From positions 47,693-102,512 of the forward strand of contig JH153387.1 of assembly GCA_000226015.1 (NCBI GenBank): a stretch of 54,820 nt of DNA, read 5' to 3'. Both the position numbers and the translations under genes were made by a program. The notes under the pieces are model-generated. The model saw only the letters and a list, made by a program, of their open reading frames with translations, was not told where the DNA came from and ran no database searches. This document shows, piece by piece, positions 13,082-25,000 of the stretch. The stretch's first letter is position 1, and every line of letters begins with the position of its first letter. Source of the stretch: Mnemiopsis leidyi. Taxonomy: Eukaryota > Ctenophora > Tentaculata > Lobata > Bolinopsidae.

Positions 13082-16000
13082 ATGACAGAGTTATTGAGTA
13101 CAGAGCACATGTTCATAGCAGATCCTTCAGTTTTTACAGTGGAAAAGTTGCTACGGAAGCGAAAACGACACGGTTCTTTCGAGTATCTAGTCAAGTGGAG
13201 GGACTATAATTTCAGGTATGTTTTTTTACTTGTAATTCTTGTTTGTGTTATCGATTTTGTAATTCAACGTTCCCCAGGGCTTCCCAGCTACTCCTGATTT
13301 CAATTATTTCATATTTTATAACCCCGACTAAAATGAAAATTGTTGAACTTAACGCGCAAAACTTATCGCAAAAATAATTGCTGTGAACGAAAAAAAATGT
13401 CGCGACTGCAAATTTTACGTCGCGCCAACATTTACAAAAATGTTCTTAGTTAAATAAGAAATATAAAAGAAAAAAGCTATAAAAACTTACCGATCTCCGT
13501 CGAAGGTATTCCTGAGCAAGAACGTGTAAAAAAGGCGCAAAAATGTAGCGAGACGAACAAAATAAAGGTGAATCTGCAACCAGATCAACATATTGTATTG
13601 AGAATACAAAACGACTGCTCGGCAAGATTTCTTAACAATTCTTAAAAAGTCATTCCAACTAAAATATAGGTCCATTGTATTGGAATGGCAATATTAACTT
13701 TGGCGTAAGAATAAAAGATAGATAGGACATAGGTCGACAACACATTTGCCTTTAACAGGTGCAGTGGTTTAGCCAGAAATCCTAGTAAGCAATTTCATTT
13801 CTCCTTTGATTTGACGGGAATGGATTAATCATTACTGCGGAACAGGGAATTTATATTCTAGAATGTTCCGCAGAATCCCAAATCAAACCCTAAAGCATCT
13901 GATTAGCGTGGCTTTTCGGTGGCATCACACGGGATTATTGTTAGGGAATTTAACGCAGTAACAAATCTTACTATACAAATATCCACAGAACTTGCATTTG
14001 TCGTTTCTTAGATTTCTTAACATATTATTTGAAAAGGAGAAATTTCAATCGTCTCTATTGAATTCTATTCATTAGTCAATTCGAAGATAATATCTTATGA
14101 AAAGTTATGGTGAAAAAGTTATTTCTTTTCTTATGATCTAGCAGTACACTATATTTTGAGATAACTCAGCTTGACTTACATTTAAAAGATTTAACAGTAG
14201 GTATACAATACGTGTTTTATCTTTAACGATAAGTTCTGACTGTGGATAAGCTCGCCTACAAATACCACACAAGAGCTGTATCACACACTGCATAATCTTC
14301 ATAGTTAATGTCATTCCCGTCAGATTCTGTGGAAGTTTCATCTGAATTCTACGCAAAGACTTGACACCGAATTTCCCAAATCACATACCACCTCACCAAA
14401 TCGAAAATCACATACCAAGTTATGGACGCTTGCTTTCTTTGGTTTTTGTTTCTCTCTTTACCTGCCATTTAAGGATGAGATTTTTTTTCGTGTCGATAGA
14501 TTTGGCGTTTATTCATTTTCTTATAAGCATGATCTGTTAAAGGGGAACTTCTTGGTCGATTTCATGACAAAACACTTATTTTTTTTTGAGACAGTAGTGT
14601 ATTGTGAACCAATCTGGTTTTGCATTAAAGTTGTTCTCCGTTTTGCTTGAAAGTTTCTTGTTACTACATCTATTTAGTGGTTACTATAGCCACTTCTTGG
14701 CCTGTTGACTGAGTCTACGTATTTTATTAGGGTTGCTTAGCAACTTAAGCTATCAAGATATTAGATTCAATTAGCATGGTTACTTAGTCAAGTAGCCAGG
14801 TTACTTAGTCTACATTCAATGGTCACCTAGCAACCAGATACTATGTCTATATTCTTTAGTCACCTAGCAACCTGGTTACTAAGTATATCTTATAAAGTCA
14901 CCTAGCATCTTGGTTATATAGTCTACCTTCGTTAGTTACCTAGCAACCTGCAATGAGGACGAAGTACGATTTCCCAGGCTGGTTCTGTCCTGCACCCTCC
15001 TGTAACTTTGTCTGTAAATACCGAGCTGAGATTGACAAACACCTGAGGTAAGTGACACCTAGTTTTCTAGTTAGGGTTTACTGTACTTTCATCAAATCAG
15101 GGTGGGCGTGTCACAGTTGGATACTATTTATAGTGTCCAGTGTGTGAGGACTATAGGCGTATAGTCCTCACACACCGGACACTTTACACTTCACTCCGTT
15201 AACAGCACCTTATATATATATATAGGAGGTATATATATAGGAGGTTATATACATATATAATAGGTTATATATATAGGAGGTTATATATATAAGAGGTATG
15301 ATAACCACGATCTTGTTACTATTTAGCCCAAGCCAAGTGTCATAGTCATTTAAATGTTTCACCAATACTTAAAGTTCTAAATAACATGGTCGAGATTTTG
15401 ACCATGAACAAGGCAACAATCCAGTGCTGACCATGATCAGTGCTTTACCACTTTCCCCTCCAAATAAATATATCATATATATATACAGTCCCATGTATAT
15501 TGTACAGAATATGCACATAACACACTGCACACTATGATACACAGTAACCATACAAACTATACACAATAATGATATACACTAAATACACAGTAATGTATAA
15601 TACATCCTCTTGATCTAATACACAGGGGTTCTCATCGTGGAGAAAATATACACTAAACACAGTAATGTATAATAGATCCTCTTGATCTAATACACAGGGG
15701 TTCTCATCGTGGAGAAAAACACGTGACCTGCAGTAAATGTACACAACAGTTCACTACCCACGACTCTCAAAACAAGGTACAACTTTTTCCACGTCGGTTT
15801 AGCTCCACATTTAGTTTAGAAATTAGTTACAAGTCTAAAGAAGTAACCATGACAACCAACTGAGAGAAAGTTTTTCAGCACGCTTTGGCAGTTCACAAAA
15901 CACGGAACTTTTCTTGCCAGTTTTGTGACAAGGTTTTCGCCACCAAATATCGTAAGTTTTAAACGGAACCAACCATACCTATTGCCAGCTTATTTTCAAG

Positions 16001-19000
16001 AAATACCAGCGGTACCACATGACATAATGAAACACACATGTCTACTTTAGTTTAAAGTAACCGCAGGCTTCACTAAAACACCAGGATTGACCAGACATGT
16101 CCATGAAGTACACTCGAAACGACGATTTTCCTGCATTTTCTGTGGACTCAAGTTTAAACAAAGTAAGCTTTGATAACGTTAACCTTATCGAACCTTAATA
16201 ACTTACTTCATAACTTACATTTAACGTTCTACATAATTAAAGTTCCCATCAGTAATGACGTTACATAGAACATGTCGCAGTTAAAGACCTGTCTCAACTT
16301 CTCAATATTAGAATATTGCATTGAAAGACCCGTATCAACATCTCAATTTCGCAGGAGCACACTTGACTAGGCACAGAAGGTCACAACATCCACGCGTGTG
16401 AGTTTCAATGTTTCGAAAACGGAAAATGTTGGTTGTTGTTTGATATTCTCTGACGAGAAAATTTTCAAAGACAAATAATAACGGCACAAACTTTACAAAG
16501 AATTAAGGGATATTTGTGGTGACAGTTATAATAATAACAAGATGCCGCAATGAGCTTTTCACTTAGACCCTAAACAACACCTAAATACTCATAAATATCA
16601 GTTAGGAAGAAACCTGAAGTATGATAAAAACCGAGATAATGATCGACAAAATGACAAATCATGAGAATTGATAATGATGAAGAGTTAGATATTGTTGCTC
16701 AAGTAGGAGAACGATGAACTTTGTTAGATAGACAATTTAGATAAAGCAGTCGAACAATTCAAAATTCGGTCTTATCTTGGGAAAAGGTTGTGGTCGGGTG
16801 AATAAGGTTCGAACTTCGACGCGGATAGACGCATCATAAACCTTAAAATGATAAACCGATAAAATCTAGCTACGTTTATGAACATCAAATAAGATTCATA
16901 TTGAAGTTAATATAATAAAAGCAATGATATTTAAATATCAGTATGGTGAACGGTTTAAAGTTGTGTTAAAAAAACTAGAAAAAATCATGACGATTCATTG
17001 TCCAAGAGTCCACAATGAAAAAAGATCACATGGCCGATAGCAAATGCGTCAAGATCGAAAAGATACAACCTCGCGACTAGATGGCGCCCCAATATCGGGC
17101 CGTTAACTCGACGTCAAAACTTACACTAAAAGAACTATCTCGATGTGTTGGGTACACGCGTTGTTGGCAAAAGAGGAGCAAGAACACGTCGGCGCGCGCT
17201 CGTCACGTGACAAGTTTGCACCAATGAGAGATCAGAATCGCGATCACGCGGACCAATCATGAGCTCGCTCGCGTACAGTGTCTGGTAAAATGTTCCCTTC
17301 TCTGTTCTCGAAGGTTCTATCGATGGTTTTCGATTAGCAGCGTTTTATCCACACTCCATCGTACGTCTTGTCGTTTGTACTGTATACGAACTTACCAAGA
17401 GTTTAATTTCGTTCGATGTATGCGATATGAAACTGTTTGTGTTCTGCGACCTTGTTTCTGATATAGAGTCGATGTTTTGTTTGAACTTTGGTTTTTTATC
17501 TCTTATCTCTTAAAGATGGCTTTTCATTATAGAGTTCCTAAGACTATCAACAAGTGGTAATGATTCCAATCTGTCCAGAAGCCCATTAGAAAGGGGTTCT
17601 GCAGACATAAACGGGATAAGAATACGGAATAGGTTTTAATCAGGAGCTTTCGAAAAACTCATGTTTTATCTAATTGAAAGAAGCGAGGGGAGCCTATAGA
17701 CAGTCCATGAAGGGCGGTAAGTCTGGCCGTCATAGGTAGATGAGCAGTTTCAGATAGATATAGGTTTGTAGTAAGGTGAGGGGAGGAGTGGGATCTGTCT
17801 TTGTGAGTAGGTCACGTAGGGTAGTAGAGGGGGAGTGTGTAACTTAAATTTCGTCTTGTCCGAGTATTTTTAACTATTATTTTGGAAAGAGAAGGGTGAA
17901 ATGTATGGGGGAAGTAGATGTAGTACTCGTGTTTCTGCTGGGTAGGTGTCGTTAAGGAGGATTGAAGTACAATCTGGTTTACTTCTTGATTGCGGTGATG
18001 CGTTGAAGAAAGAATCCGTTGGGGAGGCGGACGTGTCTGACGTGTCAGTTTTTTGGGGAGCAGATGTTGTAAGATCGTCTTGTCAGAGACCTGATCAGTC
18101 CACTCTTCTCCCAGCACACTGTACCTCATGTGTCTTGTGTAGTGGTCCATTTACATCTCTCGACCCATTCTCATTTCTGAAGCTTAAATAACCTGAATTA
18201 AATCGGCGCGGAGGTCTTTACATTTTTTTGTTTTATGAAATCTGAAATTGCCTCAGAACCTTGAATTTGCTGCAGATTGAACTTGCTTACTGCCTTATTG
18301 CAAACTCAAAACGGTCGTTTCTATAAATTGATTTTGGTTTTCAATCTGGAATGGTAAATTACATATTCTAAAAGGGAATTTTATATTTCCAGTCGTTAAG
18401 GGTTTTTTTGGTTCCTTCTTGATTTAGACTCTCTTTGTTGCTTTTTGACTGTAATTTTGGCTGATATGAGTTCGTTTTTTTGCCCCTTTTTCTGTCATTG
18501 TGCTTTTTGCTGTAGCAACAGATCTTTCACTGTCAGCGTTTTGCCGCACAAAATCACACTCTGTACCCGAGTTCAGAATTTTCGTGAATCCTCATTTAAC
18601 TGCTTATTCTTCTAGAATAACTAGCGATGTTTTCTCCTGATTCCCCCTCAAAGGACGCTGCTGAGTCATCTTCAGACAAGTCAATGTCCCCTCTGCCCGT
18701 TAAAGCAACAAAGGACGCCCCGGAATCAAAGAGTTGCCCTCTTTTACCCCTCAGAGCAATAAAGAACGCCCCGAAATTTAAATCAAGGAGAAGGAAGAGG
18801 AGTGGACCACCCCGGAAAGACCACCTCTACTACAGATCTAGCGGCCGGTTTACTTGGAGAGAGTTGTCTCTAAGGTCCAGGTAGAACAGTAGAACTATGT
18901 TGTGGAGAGTAGTGAGTAATTTCACCTGTCTATTTGTTTCTATATTGGTTTCTATTATATTGGTTACATTTGGCTTGTTTGTCGTGATTAAACAAAATAA

Positions 19001-22000
19001 TCAGGTTCTCCTCCTTGTGAGTCATATCATGTGCATATATTACATTTAATTTGATCTAGTTTTTGACCGTTTTGTTTCGAGTATGGTCTAAATGTAACCT
19101 GAAATTCTTGTTTTCTTGAAGGGGCGCGACTTTCGTTCACAGCTGAAGAGAAGCAACGATTTTATGTTTCGTAAATTTTGGTCCGTTATGGAAGCTCTGT
19201 TTTATAAGTGTCTAATCACTCTTATCAACTGCGAAATATATTCTACAATAAATTTTAAATTTTCCCCTTAAATTACCCTTATTCCCTGTCAGTCTAAATG
19301 AAACTTTTAGTTGTTTGGTAGTTTGTTCTGAGTTTGATGGTGTCCGATGTTAAACTCTCCGAAATTAAAATTACATAATGTTTTTTTTAACCAAAGTTGC
19401 ATATTCTTCTCAAATAATCAAGTTACATGCATATTCTTTTTTTTCTTTAAATAACAGTTTTTTTAAATAAAAGTTACAAATTTTCTACATAAATCAAGTA
19501 TTATTACAATCGGGCCGTGGGAAAGTAAAACAGACGTTATCTTACTTGAATGGTATCTACTTTGTCATATAACATCTTATATCTACCATCTTCAGATTCA
19601 ACACGTGGGAGCCTGAGTCAAATATTCTCGATCAGCGATTGTTAGACGAATTTGAAGAGAGGTAAGGAATCCAGATAGCAGATAAATATCTAAGCCAACT
19701 CTTAAACCCTTTTAATTTCAAATTAATTGATGGTTTAGATATATATCTAAAAAGGAGAAAGTTAGAAAATGCGGCAAGAACTGATTGAAATCATTAAATC
19801 TGATCTGATATGAAATTTATTAGTTCTTTGTTAACGTATCTAATTACTTTCAGGTGTAAAAACGGAGGTGATCTCTTTCTAAAAGACGACGTAAGTTTGT
19901 CAGTCTGTTTGTTTGTGTAAACTGCACGCGAGGTTACGTAGTTGAACTTGACAGTGAAATGTTTCAGGAATGTTTGTTTTACTGGCACTTTTTACTGCGT
20001 CTCTTTACAGTTTGTTTTTACTATTCTGCTGCCCATTCCCATGGCTTCCTGGTTACTTTATTTCTTACTTTTTTCCCCGATTCAGGTCAACTAGTTTTGA
20101 CTTTTGTTTTGCAAATATTTTCGCGCTCTTAATCTAATTTTATTGGGATTTTGGTATATTTTGCTGTTCGTTTATGTTATTTTCTTTTTCTTAAATGTTA
20201 AGATCAGTAAATACCTCATATGAAACTCTGCCGCTTTTGCCCTTTAAAATGTTATAAAAAGATGAAAGTCGCATTACATGTCATAGCTCGGTAGTTGCTA
20301 TATTTGAGTGCTCAATGTTATGAAAAATATCTAAAAATGTCTGATTGTCTGTAGTAACTAGTACATAGTTTAGTGAGTATTTTGTATTATTTACATTGTA
20401 TAGTGTACAGTGTTCTTTGTATTTTTCACATTGTATTATTCAATATACTGTGCAGTGTGCATCGTGGGCGAATATTAAAATATACGTACATTGTTTGAAA
20501 TCCTAGTAAAACTACACTGCAAAAAAATCCACTCACATTTGAGTTCACGACAAGTACCAGACGCTCAATGTCCCGACGTTATCGAGTAATGAGCTTTTCA
20601 AGCATCATCCCCGGCTGCCAAAGGAGCTTAATTAGATTTTAATGTGCACTTCAGCCCCCCTCCTTTTCTCAACTCCCTAACTATACACGGTAACGAGGTT
20701 TAATTAGATAATGAGTCTCGCTGGAGTGATAAGTGTCCAATGACAAATACCACCCAATTATTCCATATACGGATACATGTTTTGTTGCGCTCCGGCCTCT
20801 GTTGTAAATTAATTCGACCGATCACAGTGACGTTGTGTAAGCTCTATTTTCGCGGCTCCCTACACGTTCCTACACGTCCAGACTCAGGCTCTCCCTACAC
20901 GTTCCTACACGTCCAGACTCAGGCTCTCCCTACACGTTCCTACACGTCCAGACTCAGACTCTCCCTACACGTTCCTACACGTCCAGACTCAGTATGTGAC
21001 TCGAGTTTACCTTCCTGCCCTATTTCACATCCTAGACTCTTAGTTCGTACACTTGACATTAGTGTCTCTCTGTCTAACAGCTGGTTTGTGCCTCATTTTA
21101 TCAGTTGTTGTGCTTCGCCTTAGTTGCATTCAGTTTGGTTAGTTCTAGCTGGGTTGAAATACATAGTTTTACTATTTATAATCTATTAATCTAGTATTTA
21201 AGTACCTAGAGTATGCGTTGCCATGCAGCACAGTCTTTAGTGCACTGTAGTTCTGTACATTCCTTGTAGCTCTGTACATTTCTTGTAATTCTGTACATTT
21301 CTTGAAGTTCTGTACATTGTACGTGCCAACAAGAATTGTACGTGATATTGCAGTTTTACCGGCCTGCACTCTGCATACTTGCACTAAGTTAATATTACCC
21401 GGAATAGTTTCACAAACCCGGAGACTCAGGATAGACAGCAGGTTTGTACTAAAAATGTAATCACTCCACTAAAGTGCACTCTCCGTGCACTCTCCGTGCA
21501 CTCCTGCTGCTGAACCCAGTAGCGAGTACACTAATTACCCGGTTCTGTACACTGTACAATGTGCTAATTGCACTAGTACAAGTTAGATGTGCAGACTTAT
21601 AGACTCACCCAAACACTAACTTTTGTTGTCTCTCTCTCTCACTCTGCATTATAGGCTGGATGAGCTTTGCTTTGTTCGCTTTTTGCGTCTCTCTCCCTAT
21701 GCTTCTCGCTTCTTTTGTTGTGTCTTTGGTATTTTGCTTGTGCCATTTCTTTCATTCCACCCAGTGTCAGGATTTCCGGTTGTGCATTTCCTTGCAGTTA
21801 AGTTAGTCTTGCTTTCCTGGATTAGAGGATTGTGCTTTACCGCAAGTTTTTTTGAATGGTTTTAGTTTTAGAAGTTGCTATATCAGCTGTAAACCTTGCA
21901 GCTTCGTCTACTCTCCTATGTTACAAATAAGCTTGTATTCACACGTGTACATGTAAAACTATACACACGTGTACATGTAGAACTATACACACGTGTACGT

Positions 22001-25000
22001 GTAGAACCATACACACGTGTACATGTAGAACTATACACACGTGAACATGTAGAACTATACACACGTGTACGTGTAGAACTATACACACGTGTACATTTAG
22101 AACTATACACACGTGTACGTGTAGAACTATACACACGTGTACATGTAGAACTATACACACGTGTACGTGTAGATTGGAGAACTATACCTAAATGTTACAC
22201 TCAACAATACAACTCCCGCACGTCAACAAATACACGTTAGTCCGCTAAGACCTGTCACATATTTGTTTGTAGTGTCAGCACATTGTTCTTCCCCACAGAG
22301 ATAGATACGCCTTGTAGATACTTTATGAAACTGCCGTTTTAGCGAATGTGCGCTACATTTGATTATATCTTCTTGTTTTTCTGTCTCGTGAAATCTTCTT
22401 GTAGTTATTTTCACCTTAGATTTCTCACAATTGCTACATCTTTTCCAACTGCAACCTCTGACCTCATATTCTCTGCTCTTTTCTAAGAATTTTATAATGC
22501 GGTATTTACGTTCTGTATAAGATTTAAACTAAGCAATGAGCTAATATCAATAAATTTAGCTGACTTAAATTCAACCAAATTCTAGCCCTAAGCTAGATGT
22601 ATTTCTGTACATGCACTGTACATAATCTCACATGCTCTCCCCTCCTCTCTCCATCTGTCTGAATCTCTTAATAGCTTCAGTCTCTTGCAAGATGCATGCG
22701 TAGTAACTGTGCAGTTTGCAGCGCTCGTTGCCTTTGCTCTTGCTCATTGTGCCGTTAATGCTAAAATCACTGCGTCTTTTTGCACATTCCTGCAATGGAA
22801 CTCATTCCCACTGCTGACCCACTCTCTTGCCTTGATTTGATAATTTCAGCCTTTTATAAATGTAAAACATATTTTTCTTATTTTTCTATCTTGCTTTGTC
22901 CTTTTGTTCACTTGGCGCTTGTATTCCTCCACTTCAGTTGTAATTTATTGTTTTTATTAAAAATCGTGGTTATTCGTTCAATCGTTCCCTGCTCAGCTAA
23001 GCGCCAATTACTGACGGTATTTCGAAACCTTATTCAACTCAAAGTATTCCGAGGATAAACTATAGATAATTGATGAATGGATTCATGAAACTGATGATTT
23101 TACATGTAGTGATCTAACACACTGTTAAAATACTCCCAAAATATCAGCAAATTCATAACACCTATTAAAACTTGTTGCCTGTCTGGAGCTAAGATCTAAA
23201 GATTTTCCAAACTTATAATTCATCTGCCCTGATATCCCCCTCTACACTGTAGGTCTACGATACTGAGATGTCAGACACAGAAAACGTGGAGCGTATAGCG
23301 AACCGAAGATCTGCCCCGGTGGTGCGGACTGCCGCCAAAACCGCTAGAAAGAAGCGCACGACACGATCGTCTACCTTCAAGCTGCGCGGACGTAGAGAGA
23401 AGCGCGCGCCGATCGGGAAGTACGAGGAGCTGGAGAACGAGGTAGAGGAGAAACTGTCAGAGGAGGAGGATTTGGTGGATGATGTAGAAGATGAGAACAA
23501 GGAAGGAAAGGAAGATGCGGACTTTGACGAAGGCGAAGATAAGGTAGAGGATGTTTCCTGTGTGTCTGACAACGAAGCTTCAGCGTCCGCCAGTCCAGTC
23601 CGGAGTTTGCGGAACAAGAAAATCTCCAAACCCATCTCCTTTGGACCAGCGAAGAAGCGGACTCCCTCCAGCAAGTTTTCCAGTCTGATGAAGCGGAGCC
23701 GGAAACAAGCCAAGACGTACGGGATGCAGTTCAGTCGGAAGGACTGCTGTGCCGCTGTCAACGGCGGGGTTTCTCCACAGGCACCCTCCGCAAAGTTATC
23801 CTCTGAAGACGGCGATGATCAGGTAGAGTGTTTCCCACGTGGAAGCTGCATGAGTTGTTTCCTGCTATATCTCACCGTCTATCTGTTTACTCCTTCTCTC
23901 TATTTAGTCCTTCTCTTTTTGTCCAGAACTTGTTGTGGTCTTACTTTTATAGATTCTGTTTTATGTGTGATTTTCTTATATGATTTGTATGATTCTGAGT
24001 GTTTTTGCTGCTGTTTGCTAATGGGTGCCGCTGTTTTATCTTCAAGCTGGGCAAAGCGAGCTGATTAATGATTATTCTCGCTGTTTAATCGATACTACAG
24101 TATAAACTCATACTGAATAGTTCAAATATTGAGCTGAAAACGATAAACTCAAGTCTTTTGAAAGCTTTTGACAAAACTCTTATCATATTTCTTTTTTCTT
24201 ATATGTCGACAGAACGTCTCAAATTGAATTATTAATGAAAATTAGATCGGACTTCTAATTATTTAAAATCTTGAGCTATCAATTTCTTATATGTTTTATC
24301 TCAACATGCACAAATAATCAACAGTACCGATCCAATCAAGTTGGGCTGATTTTTTCCATCGTTAATCAAACCTCTCATTTGCAGGTCCAATCAGACGAGA
24401 CTGCGGGACCCATCAAGATTTCCAAAACGAAGGAGCCGAACAAGCAGAAAAGAAAACGGGCAGCAGAGGAGGCAGACAGAGTTAAGTTGTTGAAGGAGAG
24501 ACATAAGGCTGGGTCTGAGGAGGGGGAGGAAGATGTTTCAATGGTGAGGACTTATTCGTTTATATCTCTGTTTCTGTTATTGTTTGTTTTGTTGTTTGTT
24601 GTTGTTTCGCTAGGTTTGTTTTGTTTTTTGAACAGGAGGCGTGAAATTTAGTTATCAAAATTCAAATCTGTATACTTTCGTGTTCAATATTTGTTCATCT
24701 AAGTATCAATGTCGCCGCTCTACGACCGTTTAGTAAATTTTTCGTACACCGCTTTTAATGGTTCCTACACTACCTATATATTATCTAGACTACATAGCTA
24801 CTTCAATCGAACTGAATCAAATCACCATGGCGATCATTTTAGGAAGCAAAATGCTAAATGTAATGTAATTCCATCTGTCTATGTGAGCCATAAGCCCATA
24901 GATATTTCTGAATTTATCCTTTTCGGCCAATAAGTGGACAGAAGTTCCACCACGTGCACAAATCCAACCTATCATGGCAAGGATTGGTGTCCAAGAAATC

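Noticed and set aside
15134..15165. Extra zinc-finger exon (TGT CCA GTG TGT)
   Set aside because: The sequence is one arm of a 23-bp palindrome and the phase does not fit the flanking finger exons.
16085..16401. Continuing the zinc-finger gene through the GTGAGT at 16397
   Set aside because: Possible, but no downstream finger exon was found, so the in-frame TGA was kept as the model end.
16770..16830. tRNA T-arm-like GGTTCGAAC
   Set aside because: No acceptor stem, D-arm or anticodon arm at the right distances upstream.
17812..18191. Overlapping 112- and 81-codon frames on opposite strands
   Set aside because: No domain, no splice partner, and mutual overlap; likely chance in a less AT-rich stretch.
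21938..22174. CRISPR-like regular repeats
   Set aside because: Units are contiguous with no unique spacers, in eukaryotic intron sequence; it is a minisatellite.
23255..23761. 168-codon Ser-rich minus-strand frame
   Set aside because: Antisense shadow of the acidic/basic chromobox exon 4, which has matching splice phases on the plus strand.
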